The notes below the pieces were generated by a model. It was not told where the DNA came from, did not search any database, and was given only the letters and a program-made list of their open reading frames with translations. Made by a program: the position numbers and the translations under genes. 21,545 nucleotides of DNA, from positions 1-21,545 of the forward strand of contig JAQVGK010000005.1 of NCBI GenBank assembly GCA_028696755.1. The letters are read 5' to 3'. Source of the stretch: Bacteroidales bacterium (lineage in GTDB: Bacteria > Bacteroidota > Bacteroidia > Bacteroidales > ML635J-15). How positions within the stretch are numbered: the first letter of the stretch is position 1; each line of letters begins with the position of its first letter. This document shows, piece after piece, positions 1 to 8,560 of this stretch.

Positions 1-281
1 GAAAAAACCGAGAGTAAGCTTACAAAATCCATTGGTGTTGCAATGTGAACAATTTTTTCGCGACCATCTGGAATAGTATGAAAGCTTTTTACAAGTCCGG
101 TTTTTAAATAAAAGAATTCGGTAATAGGTTCACCTTCCTTAACGATTAGTTCACCTTTCTTGTAAATTCTTTCATGCTTGTAATCGCAGAGAGAATTAAC
201 CTCATTCGAATCGAGGCTGTCAAATACCAACAAACGATATTCGCAAGCATCACAATTACAAACTGTTTTAGAATCCGACAT
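1..281 (-). CDS. Crp/Fnr-family transcriptional regulator, N-terminal part (cut by window edge)
   Basis: The reverse strand reads from an ATG at 279-281 to the left edge with no stop, giving 93 residues. Residues about 20-93 have the start of a cyclic-nucleotide-binding (cNMP) beta-barrel: a KKGELIVKEGEP segment followed by FFYLKTGLVKSFHTIPDGRE, as in Crp/Fnr proteins. The N-terminus carries a cysteine cluster (Cys8, Cys10, Cys13, plus Cys32). Such clusters are common in Bacteroidota Crp/Fnr proteins and recall the Fnr iron-sulfur ligands, but I cannot say that a cluster is bound. The DNA-binding helix-turn-helix lies outside the window. A -7-like box sits 16 bp upstream of the start. The gene diverges from the sugar transporter, so it could regulate it, but nothing in the sequence proves that. 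Confidence 0.85.
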   Translation of the reverse strand, partial: MSDSKTVCNCDACEYRLLVFDSLDSNEVNSLCDYKHERIYKKGELIVKEGEPITEFFYLKTGLVKSFHTIPDGREKIVHIATPMDFVSLLSVF

Positions 282-296
282 AAATTATGTTTTGTG

Positions 297-304
297 CAAA
301 ATTA
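297..304 (-). promoter_or_regulatory. Candidate -7 box for the Crp/Fnr-type gene
   Basis: The minus strand reads TAATTTTG, an exact match to the Bacteroidota -7 consensus TAnnTTTG. It would put transcription start about 10 nt before the ATG. I see no good -33 TTTG at the right distance, so this is tentative. Confidence 0.4.
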
Positions 305-360
305 ACAGAAAATTTTAATTGTTGTTATTAGTGAGTGTTTAAGCTAGTAGTTTGTTTAGA

Positions 361-437
361 GGTTGCTTCGCTACGCTCGCAATGACCTGCACCGCAGTTA
401 ACTGACAGCAGGTCATTGCGAGCGTAGCGAAGCAATC
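361..437. repeat. Long palindromic repeat (REP/MITE-like), 30-bp stem
   Basis: Bases 361-390 are the reverse complement of 408-437, with a single G-T wobble at 362/436. The 17-base loop itself contains the palindrome CAGTTAACTG (395-404). The core arm reads GCGAGCGTAGCGAAGCAA, a sequence I recognise from small palindromic repeats scattered in many bacterial genomes and often mistranslated as short ORFs containing HCERSEA. It lies between the divergent regulator and transporter genes, upstream of the transporter promoter. Transcribed, it would form a very stable hairpin. No second copy exists in this window, so its repetitive nature rests on recall, not on what is shown here. Confidence 0.75.
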
Positions 438-481
438 GGCCAATGGAGCAGATTGTTATGTGAAAGCTCTGTGATTTGTCA

Positions 482-512
482 TTTGTAATTTGTGATTTCT
501 TTCTTACTTTTG
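482..512 (+). promoter_or_regulatory. Bacteroidota-type promoter of the sugar transporter gene
   Basis: TTTG at 482-485 (-33 element), a 19-bp spacer, then TACTTTTG at 505-512 (-7 element, consensus TAnnTTTG). It predicts a transcript start near 517 and a leader of about 35 nt before the ATG at 552. Confidence 0.6.
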
Positions 513-551
513 TCAAAGAAAAAACTATTTAAACTATTAAAACTTACTTTT

Positions 552-2258
552 ATGGCAGGAGGAGTATCTGGTATTTCGGCAGATAAAACCACATCAACGG
601 GTCAGGCTACAAATTATCCAGCACTGACGATTTTGGTAACGGTTTTCTTTTTTTGGGGATTTATTGCAGCAGGCAATTCTGTTTTTATCCCATTTTGCAA
701 ACATTATTTTGGTCTCGACCAATTTCAATCTCAGTTAATTGACTTTGCCTTTTATCTGGCATATTACCTTGGAGCTTTGGGTTTGTTCGCTTTTGGTGCA
801 TTTAAAGGAAACGATCCGGTTGCGAAAATGGGATACAAAAAGTCTATCGTATTTGGATTGTTGTTTTCGGCAATTGGCGCAGGTGCAATGATTGGAGCTG
901 TTGAAATAAATAATTTTAACGCAATGCTACTTGGGTTGTTCATTGTTGCTCTTGGATTTTCGTTACAGCAAACTGCTGCAAATCCATTTGCTATTTCACT
1001 CGGTGATCCTGCAACTGGTGCAGGGCGTATCAATCTGGGCGGTGGAATAAACTCGTTTGGAACAGCAATCGGACCAATTATTGTTGCTATTGCATTGTTT
1101 GGCTCTACTGCTGCTATCACCGATGAACAAATTGCATCACTTGGTCTTGATAAAGTTGTAATTTTATATTCGGCAGTTGGATTGTTATTTCTATCGGCTG
1201 CGACTTTGTTTTTCTTCTCTAAAAAAGTTCCGGCTGGCATAACTACCGAAAAAGCAGAAAAAGCAACAAAGGCATTCTGGGCACTGATTATAATGACAGT
1301 TTTGCTAATTGGAATGTTTGCACCAGTTTTTCATTCCTACACAAAGGATGTTGAGACTCTGAGCAAAGAGGCTCTCACTTCTCTAGAAACTAATCGTTTA
1401 GGTTGGCTTTTGGGTGCATTGGCTGTGGTTGTTGTTTCGTTACTAGTGTTTAAAAGTTTGGCAAGTCGCAAATCCGAAGGTTGGGGAGCAATGCAATATC
1501 CGCAGCTTGTATTGGGAATGCTTGCTATTTTCGTTTATGTTGGTGTTGAGGTTGCTATTGTTAGTAATTTTGGCGAACTGTTGCATAAACCTGCGTTTGG
1601 TGGTTACAAGGCCAGCGAAGTTGCGCCATTCATTTCGATGTATTGGGGTAGTTTAATGATTGGTCGCTGGACAGGTTCTTTGGCCGCCTTTAACTTTAAG
1701 CCAACACTTAAAAAAATACTCATGATTATTGTTCCGCTAGTAGCATTTGGAGTTGTTCTTGGAGTTAACGCTGTTTCGCAATACGATATCAAACCTTTGC
1801 TTTATTATGTGTTGCTCGTTTTTGTTCAGATAGCTGCATTCTTTTACACTAAAAATAAACCAGCAAAAACTCTAATGGTGTTTGGTATTTTGGGTATGAT
1901 TATGATGCTTATTGGAATTTTTACTACTGGAAATATTGCGGTTTATGCATTTATGTCGGGAGGTTTGTTCTGCTCGATTATGTGGCCTGCAATTTTTAAT
2001 CTTTCACTTGCAGGATTAGGAAAATATACCACCCAAGGATCTGCATTTTTAGTAATGATGATTCTTGGCGGAGCTGTTTTACCTCCAATGCAAGGAAAAA
2101 TTGCCGACTATCTGCAATCAAGTGCAACTGTAGAAGGTTTTGGTATTCATAATTCTTACTGGCTACCAGTTGTTGCATTTGCATATCTTACTTTTTTCGC
2201 TTTCTACGTCAACAAACTGCTCAAAAAGCAGGGAATTGATTATGATGCAAATGTGTAG
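552..2258 (+). CDS. Sugar MFS transporter, FucP/GluP-type (sugar:H+ symporter)
   Basis: An inner-membrane permease of 568 residues, expected to import a hexose or deoxyhexose with protons. The start is set at ATG 552, which follows the promoter; an upstream in-frame ATG at 492 lies inside the predicted promoter and adds a non-conserved extension. The N-terminal half resembles the fucose/glucose-galactose permease family: [12 protein letters not shown] in the first helix, and [13 protein letters not shown] then [18 protein letters not shown] around helices 4-5. About 16 hydrophobic segments can be counted, against 12 in E. coli FucP (about 440 residues). The extra ones lie near the middle (residues about 245-310) and around residues 415-465. 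Longer FucP-like proteins are known in Bacteroidota. The sugar cannot be told from the sequence; no sugar kinase or isomerase is adjacent. Confidence 0.85.
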   Translation: MAGGVSGISADKTTSTGQATNYPALTILVTVFFFWGFIAAGNSVFIPFCKHYFGLDQFQSQLIDFAFYLAYYLGALGLFAFGAFKGNDPVAKMGYKKSIVFGLLFSAIGAGAMIGAVEINNFNAMLLGLFIVALGFSLQQTAANPFAISLGDPATGAGRINLGGGINSFGTAIGPIIVAIALFGSTAAITDEQIASLGLDKVVILYSAVGLLFLSAATLFFFSKKVPAGITTEKAEKATKAFWALIIMTVLLIGMFAPVFHSYTKDVETLSKEALTSLETNRLGWLLGALAVVVVSLLVFKSLASRKSEGWGAMQYPQLVLGMLAIFVYVGVEVAIVSNFGELLHKPAFGGYKASEVAPFISMYWGSLMIGRWTGSLAAFNFKPTLKKILMIIVPLVAFGVVLGVNAVSQYDIKPLLYYVLLVFVQIAAFFYTKNKPAKTLMVFGILGMIMMLIGIFTTGNIAVYAFMSGGLFCSIMWPAIFNLSLAGLGKYTTQGSAFLVMMILGGAVLPPMQGKIADYLQSSATVEGFGIHNSYWLPVVAFAYLTFFAFYVNKLLKKQGIDYDANV

Positions 2259-2386
2259 GCTGCTTTTGCAGTGAGATTTAGTCTTAACCTCTAAAATATT
2301 TCTGAAAAGTAATTTCAGTAGGATAATTGTCTGTGTAAAAACATTACCAGTCGCTTTAATTTATAACAACTTGACAATATTTTAGC

Positions 2387-2394
2387 TATATTTG
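2387..2394 (+). promoter_or_regulatory. Candidate -7 box for the small lipoprotein gene
   Basis: TATATTTG matches TAnnTTTG exactly and ends 13 bp before the ATG at 2408. A TTGACA lies at 2371-2376, but its spacing to the -7 box is too short for the usual -33 position. If used, the transcript leader would be only about 7-9 nt. Confidence 0.35.
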
Positions 2395-2407
2395 TTAAAA
2401 ACTGATT

Positions 2408-3010
2408 ATGAAACAAATTGGCTTATTTATTTTGATTATAGTGTTTTTTTCCTGTTCCAATAATGTTAACACAGGTCATTTAGTAATCTCCAAATCGAAA
2501 AGAATGATTTTGTTACAAGAAAAGATTATTAAAGAAAAATTTCTGGAGAAATCGCATGTAGCTTTTTATCCCGATGATTGCACGTACTTGCAGAGTATGC
2601 AAACTGACGATTTCCTTAAGAACGCTCACGAACTTAAAGGTTACGTTTGGGATTCGATAGATAAGACTGCAACGGTTGTGTTAAACGAAAGCGAAACCTT
2701 AAAAATTAGAAAAGGAGGCTGTTATGATTATTGCGTATCGGCTGAATTTATTATCTCGAAAAGCGATATAGATTACTCCGATTGGGAGAACGTTTTTAAG
2801 AAGGTTTTATGGATTGCCCAAATTTTAAAATCTGAATTTTACTACGAAGAGTTGAAAAAAGAAATAGAGGCAAAGAATTACACAACGGAGAAATCAAATA
2901 ATACCGAATCTTTGTGGTTCAATAGCGAACATTTTAAAATTTTACATTTGTCGATTAGTCGTGATATTAAATCAAACCCAGTAAAAATTAAGATTAGCCA
3001 TTACTTTTAA
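2408..3010 (+). CDS. Hypothetical lipoprotein, 200 aa
   Basis: I do not recognise the family. The N-terminus (residues 1-16) is a lipoprotein signal: MKQ, a hydrophobic stretch, then FFSC with the lipidated cysteine at position 16, so the protein should sit on a membrane facing the periplasm or surface. The rest is soluble, charged and mixed alpha/beta in appearance, with no membrane segments. Cysteines at about 59, 98 and 102 in the mature part (the last two as CYDYC) could form a disulfide in the periplasm. The gene stands alone: 149 bp after the transporter, with its own -7 box, and convergent with the T9SS-exported protein gene, whose stop lies 90 bp away. Confidence 0.75.
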   Translation: MKQIGLFILIIVFFSCSNNVNTGHLVISKSKRMILLQEKIIKEKFLEKSHVAFYPDDCTYLQSMQTDDFLKNAHELKGYVWDSIDKTATVVLNESETLKIRKGGCYDYCVSAEFIISKSDIDYSDWENVFKKVLWIAQILKSEFYYEELKKEIEAKNYTTEKSNNTESLWFNSEHFKILHLSISRDIKSNPVKIKISHYF

Positions 3011-3100
3011 AGGTTTAAGATAGAATATCCACAAAGAGCCTAACCTTGAGAAATTGAGTTCTTTTTCTGTTGAGAAATATTGTAAGAGATTTTGTGTTAA

Positions 3101-5764
3101 TTACTGAATCATCAATTTCTTCTTAACATTAAAATCATTTCCGCGAATTTCAATAATATAAAGACCTGGAATCAAATCCTGAGACGAAATCGATAATCGT
3201 GATGAGCTTGCTGAAACTGATTTTACTTTTTTCCCGCTTAAATCATAGAAAATAATTTCCTTGATAATCCGATCAGAGCTAATTGTTACAAAATCGTTTG
3301 CTGGATTTGGGAAGATTGATGCTTTTACAGGAATTGCAATGTTGTTTATTCCATTTCCAAAAACTGGGTTGTAATCTGATGGAATCGTGTTTGTGTTCCA
3401 CCAGTTTATGATGGTGTCGAGCTGTGGTCCATAGTCGAACCAACCAGTTTCTGATTCGCCGTGGTTTGGAATAAACCCAAAAAGTAAATCAAATTCTATT
3501 TCTTCGCCAGCAGCCAAATCAAATGGACCAAAACTTCCAATTCCTCTCCGATCACCAGGTACATCGCCAGAACTAATTTCACTCCATTCGGGCACAGCTT
3601 GTCCTTGTGTTCCAATGTAATAGGGATCTGTGTCGCCTGGAAACATGTAATATGCTGGAATATCACCCCCACCTCCAAATTGGTATAGGAATGGGTTGCC
3701 GTTTTGATCGGTTCCATTCATAAAATTGTAATAATTCTCTGGGATTGAAGGATCTCCCATGAAAAATGCATCAAAATACATAAACCTACTCATAAAAACA
3801 TTAGGAAAATTAGGAACATGGCTTGGGCTATTTAAAAATGTTATTGTCTGTATTGGTGGGTTTTCTCCATATCCAAGAGCACCACTTCCCGATTCATCAA
3901 TTGAATCTCCATTGTAAAAATAAAAACTGCTTCGCATAACATCACAACCAACAAAATCATCACTTGCTAAACCTAAATCCGCATCTGTCCAGATTCCGGT
4001 AAAGACAGAATCGTAATTGTTTTGCGAACGATTTATTATTTTTACATTCATAAATGTTTGATAATTAATAAGGTCATCCCAATTGTTTGCTGGATTTTCA
4101 TTGAGATAGCTATAGAACGTATATTGTATTTCAACTCCAAGTGGTAACCCATTTGTTTCGTTATGTGGAGAAATTACATCATTATTTATCCACCAAAGCA
4201 TCTGATCTCCTTTCATCTCAGGATAATCTCCTTGTTGTGGATTATAAATGCCATCACTATCAGTATCAACAAATGGTGCAAGTATTTCAGAATATCCCTC
4301 TGGACCATTAGCTGGCCAAGTGTATAAATCTGGTGCAACATAGTAACTTGTCGAATTGTGAACATTGTTGTAATGTGATAAAACATCTGCTTTGTCAATT
4401 TTCCATACTCTGTTAAAATCAGCACATACCGTTGTGTCGTATGTGCCAGGTTCGTCAGAAGCTTCATTTTTTAAGGGGCCAGGCAAATAATCAAACGAAC
4501 CCATTACGAAGATTTCGGGGCTAGTAATATTTTGGTTAAACTTTTCAGCTGATAGATGAAGAACGTCAGATTCATCGTATCCACCAATCCATAATCCAAA
4601 AGCAAAGAGCGAGTGAGTTCCATTTTCTGCAGGAACACTATATTCTGGCTTTCCGCTGCCATCCCAAAAAATGGAACCAAAGCTTTTTGCGCCCGCTTTC
4701 ACTTTATTACGGTCTAGGTAGCGATGATTTGACTCATAATAGCCCGACATAATATTTACAAAATCGTCGGGATTTACCAAAAAAATATAACCTTCGTTTC
4801 CCGAAGAGTAATAAATCTTGTTTCCCGAAGTGCCTGCAAATGAACGATTTTGATCGGTAATATGTCCACCAAGATACTTGTAGTAAGAGGCAGAGATGCC
4901 ATCGTAAATTGTGAGTTCGACATAATTTGATACCCTGCTTATTACATGAATCTTCCCTTGATTATTAATTCCTAAAAGAACATTCTTGTAATTAAAGAAA
5001 TCGTCTGTTTCGTATAATTCAAAAATTGAGTTTGTGTTTGATGTCAAGAGATTATGAATTTGAATAACATTGTTTCTTGTCGAAAACCATAATTCATCTT
5101 CTGAACATATCATTGAAATAAACCTGTCTGGAGTCGCAATGTTAATTATTTTTGAAGTGTCTGTTCCATTATATTTGTAAATACCATTGGAGTAATATCC
5201 TGCCCAGTAGATGTTATTTTCTGAATCACTTATTATTGTAGGAAGATAATTTGGGAAATGATTAAATGATGTAATTTCGATATTCTCTACATTTAGAGTA
5301 GCTGTGTTTACTTTTAGTATTTTATTTATCTCGCTGCTTGCTCCAGATAGTGCATACAAATATCCATTACTTACTGTTAGTGCAAAAGCAAAGTATGTTT
5401 CAGTTCCTAACACTGTTTTCCAAATAGGAGTTGCCTCCATGATGTCTGCCCACAAAATGCCCATCGCCGTCGCTGCATAGGCTTTACTCCCCGATATTAC
5501 AATGTCATAAACGCTATCGTTCGACAATAATCCGTCGTCTTGACAAAACAAAGTAAAATTTGTGCCATCATACTTTGCAATACCAGTTCTGGAATACGAA
5601 ATCCATAAATTATCGGCAGCATCTGTTGCCAAACCTGTTGGAATATACTGTAATGTTCCGGGTAAGGTACTATCTGGAATATTAACTGGCATTCGTTGAG
5701 ATAACACATGTGTACTGATTCCAGTAAGTATCAGCAATAAAGCAAAAGTAGCAAGTTTTTTCAT
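3101..5764 (-). CDS. Secreted T9SS-sorted protein with beta-propeller-like repeats
   Basis: An 887-residue protein exported by Sec and then across the outer membrane by type IX secretion. I chose ATG 5764 because it begins a clean signal peptide (MKKLATFALLLILTG, cleavage near residue 22); the ATG 9 codons upstream would spoil it. Residues about 25-350 contain WISYSRTGIAKYDG-type units like the two-component-regulator propeller repeats. Residues about 350-760 match a module frequent in T9SS cargo (SIFWDGSGKPEYSVP, LWIGGYDESD, RVWKIDKADV), with a calcium-site-like DTDSDGIYNPQQGDYP. The last about 75 residues are the type A sorting domain (FPNPANDF, YDLSGKKV, PGLYIIEI, ending KKKLMIQ). The substrate or ligand is unknown. 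The gene appears monocistronic. Confidence 0.88.
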   Translation of the reverse strand: MKKLATFALLLILTGISTHVLSQRMPVNIPDSTLPGTLQYIPTGLATDAADNLWISYSRTGIAKYDGTNFTLFCQDDGLLSNDSVYDIVISGSKAYAATAMGILWADIMEATPIWKTVLGTETYFAFALTVSNGYLYALSGASSEINKILKVNTATLNVENIEITSFNHFPNYLPTIISDSENNIYWAGYYSNGIYKYNGTDTSKIINIATPDRFISMICSEDELWFSTRNNVIQIHNLLTSNTNSIFELYETDDFFNYKNVLLGINNQGKIHVISRVSNYVELTIYDGISASYYKYLGGHITDQNRSFAGTSGNKIYYSSGNEGYIFLVNPDDFVNIMSGYYESNHRYLDRNKVKAGAKSFGSIFWDGSGKPEYSVPAENGTHSLFAFGLWIGGYDESDVLHLSAEKFNQNITSPEIFVMGSFDYLPGPLKNEASDEPGTYDTTVCADFNRVWKIDKADVLSHYNNVHNSTSYYVAPDLYTWPANGPEGYSEILAPFVDTDSDGIYNPQQGDYPEMKGDQMLWWINNDVISPHNETNGLPLGVEIQYTFYSYLNENPANNWDDLINYQTFMNVKIINRSQNNYDSVFTGIWTDADLGLASDDFVGCDVMRSSFYFYNGDSIDESGSGALGYGENPPIQTITFLNSPSHVPNFPNVFMSRFMYFDAFFMGDPSIPENYYNFMNGTDQNGNPFLYQFGGGGDIPAYYMFPGDTDPYYIGTQGQAVPEWSEISSGDVPGDRRGIGSFGPFDLAAGEEIEFDLLFGFIPNHGESETGWFDYGPQLDTIINWWNTNTIPSDYNPVFGNGINNIAIPVKASIFPNPANDFVTISSDRIIKEIIFYDLSGKKVKSVSASSSRLSISSQDLIPGLYIIEIRGNDFNVKKKLMIQ

Positions 5765-5832
5765 ATTGCAGGAGTATAAAGAAAATAACAAAAATTAATA
5801 TTCGTAAATATATAATATTAAAATTGAAAAAT

Positions 5833-5840
5833 CAAATATA
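5833..5840 (-). promoter_or_regulatory. Candidate -7 box for the T9SS-exported protein gene
   Basis: The minus strand reads TATATTTG, an exact TAnnTTTG match about 69 bp before the chosen ATG. No convincing -33 element is visible and the region is very AT-rich, so a chance match is possible. Confidence 0.3.
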
Positions 5841-5970
5841 TTTTATAAAAAAGTGATGCTGAGCTTTTTAGGAGCTAAACACAGTTAAATCCGAGCGAGC
5901 TAACAGCCTACTTTTGCGGCGAAAAACCCAAATTTACACCGCAGAATGTGCGGCGAAGAGTTGTGTGAAT

Positions 5971-6004
5971 AAAACAAAAAAACGACCAAATTCCCTTGGT
6001 CGTT
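5971..6004 (-). terminator. Intrinsic terminator of the TonB-dependent receptor gene
   Basis: On the minus strand a perfect 9-bp stem AACGACCAA / TTGGTCGTT (bases 6004-5996 and 5989-5981) with a 6-base loop is followed directly by a T-rich run (5980-5971, interrupted once). It begins 27 bases beyond the receptor stop codon. The plus strand has no T run after the stem, so it terminates minus-strand transcription only and separates the receptor from the T9SS-protein gene. Confidence 0.85.
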
Positions 6005-6030
6005 CTATTTGTAAAAATTTCTATTTGTAC

Positions 6031-8436
6031 TTAAAACACTGCTCTCACCCCAGCAACAAAATTTCTTCCAGGAGCAACAATCCCGCAGCTATATGGGCGA
6101 TACCTTAAATCGAGGATATTTTCAATTCCTGCGTTAATCGAAAAATAGTCGTTCATCTGATACATGGCGCGGAAGTTAAACGTCATCCATGATGGTGAGT
6201 ATGGATTTCCATCTGTGTCAACAGCATACATGTAGGCCTTACCTTTTTCTTCTTCGGGTAGGTTTGTGTAGCTTACCTCTCCGCTGTAAACGCTGTATAA
6301 ACTCATTCTTAGTTTTTGTGTAGAGAAGTTCAACGCGGTTTTTCCAAACCATGGCGCAGCATGTCTTAGTGGACTTGTTGTTCCATCGTCTAGTTCTTCG
6401 CTTCCCTTTTGCCAGTTAAATGCCGAAGAGATGGAGAAACCAGCGTTTAATTTAATCTCGGCATTGGCCTGTATGCCATATACAGTTGCAAATGCTGCGT
6501 TTTGTATTGCTTGTACTTGACTTAATTCTCCAGAATAAACGATGCTGTCGAGTCCGTTAAGAGTGAAATCTCTGCGAACCATCGCATTATCCAAATAAAT
6601 ATAATACCCGGTTACATCAAGCTTTAAAAATTTACCAAAGATTTTTGCAATACTTAATTCGCCATTATATGCATATTCGGCTTCGAGGGTTGGATTTGGA
6701 ACAACAACAGAGCCTGGCTCCGAATCAAACAATTTACCTAAGTCATCCACATTTGGCGATCTAAAGCCTGTAGAAATATTTGCGCTGATCCATAGTTTTT
6801 CGGTTGGATTATAAACAAAGCCCAAACTTCCTGTAAGTGCACCATCATTTATGTTTGCTGTTGTGTAAGGAAATGGATAAAAAGTGGTATCGAATTCGGC
6901 ATTTAGCACATACTGATTATAGCGCAATCCACCTAAAACATCAAAATTGCTTGCAAACTTGTGCTTGTAGGTAGCATAAACAGCATACGAGCCCCAATCC
7001 GATTGTGGATAGCGACTTGCACCATTAACAATTTCGCCTGTTTTTACATTTTCGTCGGTACCAGTTGATTTTACTAAATCGTATACAGCTTCGAACCCAT
7101 AATTAAACTCATCGTTTTCGGAAAAAGATTTTATAAAATCGAGATTTGCCGACATTGCCTCAACTTCTTCGTAACGATTATATTTTGTGTCTTTATTAAA
7201 ATCGCGATCGTGACGACTTTCTTCGAAATGCTGATGAGCAAGCCTAAATACCATGTTGTCGTAAATCAAAGTATTACCTTTGTTTTCGATGCTAAAGTTG
7301 TTCATCATCCACTCTTGTGGACCATAATACCACTCTGCCGACCGAGGTAAACCGTTTTTAGTGCGGATAAGGCGGTCGTATCGAGCATTATTGCTGCTTG
7401 TCGAGTATTGAAAATTGTAATTCAAATCCCATTTTTCGTTCGGACGATAAGAAAATTTCTGCATCAGGTTAATCTGATCGTAGCCGGTTGGATTCTGAAT
7501 TTGTGGATCTGAATTAATAATCATTACATCCATAGTATCAACACGCTGAACATAGAAATTGCTTAAATACTCGTTGGGACCAAAAGCACCCATTTTTAGA
7601 TTTCCAAATTTGTTGTACGAAACGCTACTAAGCATTGCGAATTTCTCCCATCCAACATTGATATCGAAATGTCCGCTAAGTTCGTTGTTTGCCGAAGAAG
7701 TTCTAAAAGCGGCCGATCCTTTTACTAAAGTTGTGTCGTCATCGCTGAAAGCGGGACGCAGAGTAGTAAAACTCATCACACCACCTATTGCATCGCTGCC
7801 GTATATCACCGAGCCTGGACCAAAAAGCACTTCGGTTTGTTCAACACTGTAGGGATCAATTGAGATTACATTCTGTATGTTTCCACTGCGAAAAATTGCG
7901 GTGTTCATTTTTACTCCGTCAACCGAAATAACTAGTCGGTTAGTTGCAAATCCACGAATCATTGGCGAACCGCCTCCTTGCTGACTTTTCTGCACATAAA
8001 CCTCGCCCGACGAACCAATTAAATCGGCACTAGTTTGTGGGTTTTTATAGCTTATTTCTTTTGCCGAAATTGTTGAAATACGAACAGGAACATCTTTCTT
8101 TGGCTGTTTCCACTTTGATGCAGATATTACTACTTGATCGAGTGTGATGCTGGATTGCTCGAGGTAAACTCTATGGCCAGTGTTTACAAGCTTTTCGTAA
8201 GTTGTAATTTTGGGTACATAGCCCAACATTCTAACCTCAATTTCTCCACAATCTTTAAATTGCGAAATGTCTGCTTTACCTTTCAAATTTGTAACAACAT
8301 AAGTTTCTGTTCCAACACAATGTAAAGTGGCAAATTCAAGTGGTTTAAGCGTTTCCATATCCTTAACGGTGATAACCTGCGCCATGCTGGCAACATAGGA
8401 AATCGTAGCAAGGAGTATTATAATTGTTTTTTTCAT
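6031..8436 (-). CDS. TonB-dependent outer-membrane receptor, heme-receptor-like
   Basis: An 801-residue outer-membrane beta-barrel for TonB-driven uptake. In order: signal peptide (1-19, ending SMA before Gln20); a carboxypeptidase-regulatory-like beta domain (about 20-95, degenerate); a TonB-box-like LDQVVISAS (99-107); the plug (about 110-230) with the strongly conserved GGGSPMIRGFATNR and GPGSVIYGSDAIGGVMSF; then the barrel, ending in a terminal Phe as outer-membrane proteins do. Residues 558-562 (FRSPN) and 581-584 (NPTL) correspond to the FRAP/NPNL boxes of hemin receptors, but no histidine lies between them, where classical heme receptors have one. The ligand could therefore be heme, another metal chelate, or something else. 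Upstream is a small membrane-anchored protein gene (124-bp gap); a terminator follows. Confidence 0.85.
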   Translation of the reverse strand: MKKTIIILLATISYVASMAQVITVKDMETLKPLEFATLHCVGTETYVVTNLKGKADISQFKDCGEIEVRMLGYVPKITTYEKLVNTGHRVYLEQSSITLDQVVISASKWKQPKKDVPVRISTISAKEISYKNPQTSADLIGSSGEVYVQKSQQGGGSPMIRGFATNRLVISVDGVKMNTAIFRSGNIQNVISIDPYSVEQTEVLFGPGSVIYGSDAIGGVMSFTTLRPAFSDDDTTLVKGSAAFRTSSANNELSGHFDINVGWEKFAMLSSVSYNKFGNLKMGAFGPNEYLSNFYVQRVDTMDVMIINSDPQIQNPTGYDQINLMQKFSYRPNEKWDLNYNFQYSTSSNNARYDRLIRTKNGLPRSAEWYYGPQEWMMNNFSIENKGNTLIYDNMVFRLAHQHFEESRHDRDFNKDTKYNRYEEVEAMSANLDFIKSFSENDEFNYGFEAVYDLVKSTGTDENVKTGEIVNGASRYPQSDWGSYAVYATYKHKFASNFDVLGGLRYNQYVLNAEFDTTFYPFPYTTANINDGALTGSLGFVYNPTEKLWISANISTGFRSPNVDDLGKLFDSEPGSVVVPNPTLEAEYAYNGELSIAKIFGKFLKLDVTGYYIYLDNAMVRRDFTLNGLDSIVYSGELSQVQAIQNAAFATVYGIQANAEIKLNAGFSISSAFNWQKGSEELDDGTTSPLRHAAPWFGKTALNFSTQKLRMSLYSVYSGEVSYTNLPEEEKGKAYMYAVDTDGNPYSPSWMTFNFRAMYQMNDYFSINAGIENILDLRYRPYSCGIVAPGRNFVAGVRAVF

Positions 8437-8560
8437 TTAATTTCAAAAATTTAAAATTACTACTATGTTATTTAGCGGTCGTAGCTGAGATGTTGATTTA
8501 CTAATATTTACTTTCGAAAATCACAACACCAAATTTTGTCTACAACCATAATTTTAAATA

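Noticed and set aside
328..516. Minus-strand 62-aa open frame
   Set aside because: It runs through the palindromic repeat; the HCERSEA-type peptide is a known translation artefact of such repeats, and the frame overlaps the transporter promoter.
492..551. 20-residue N-terminal extension of the sugar transporter (ATG 492)
   Set aside because: It lies within the predicted promoter (482-512); family similarity and the likely leader favour ATG 552.
764..1240. 158-aa antisense open frame within the transporter gene
   Set aside because: Pro/Ala/Asn-rich shadow of a membrane-protein coding frame; no start signal and no recognisable domain.
3011..3100. Possible bidirectional terminator between the small lipoprotein and T9SS-protein genes
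   Set aside because: Only weak stems (AGAA/TTCT, and AAGGTT/AACCTT with a long loop) are visible; not enough for a call.
5914..5960. GC-richer patch with TGCGGCGAA twice and a CCGCA/TGCGG hairpin
   Set aside because: The stem is only 5 bp with no T run, and two 9-bp matches are too little to call a repeat element; the real terminator is the adjacent AACGACCAA hairpin.
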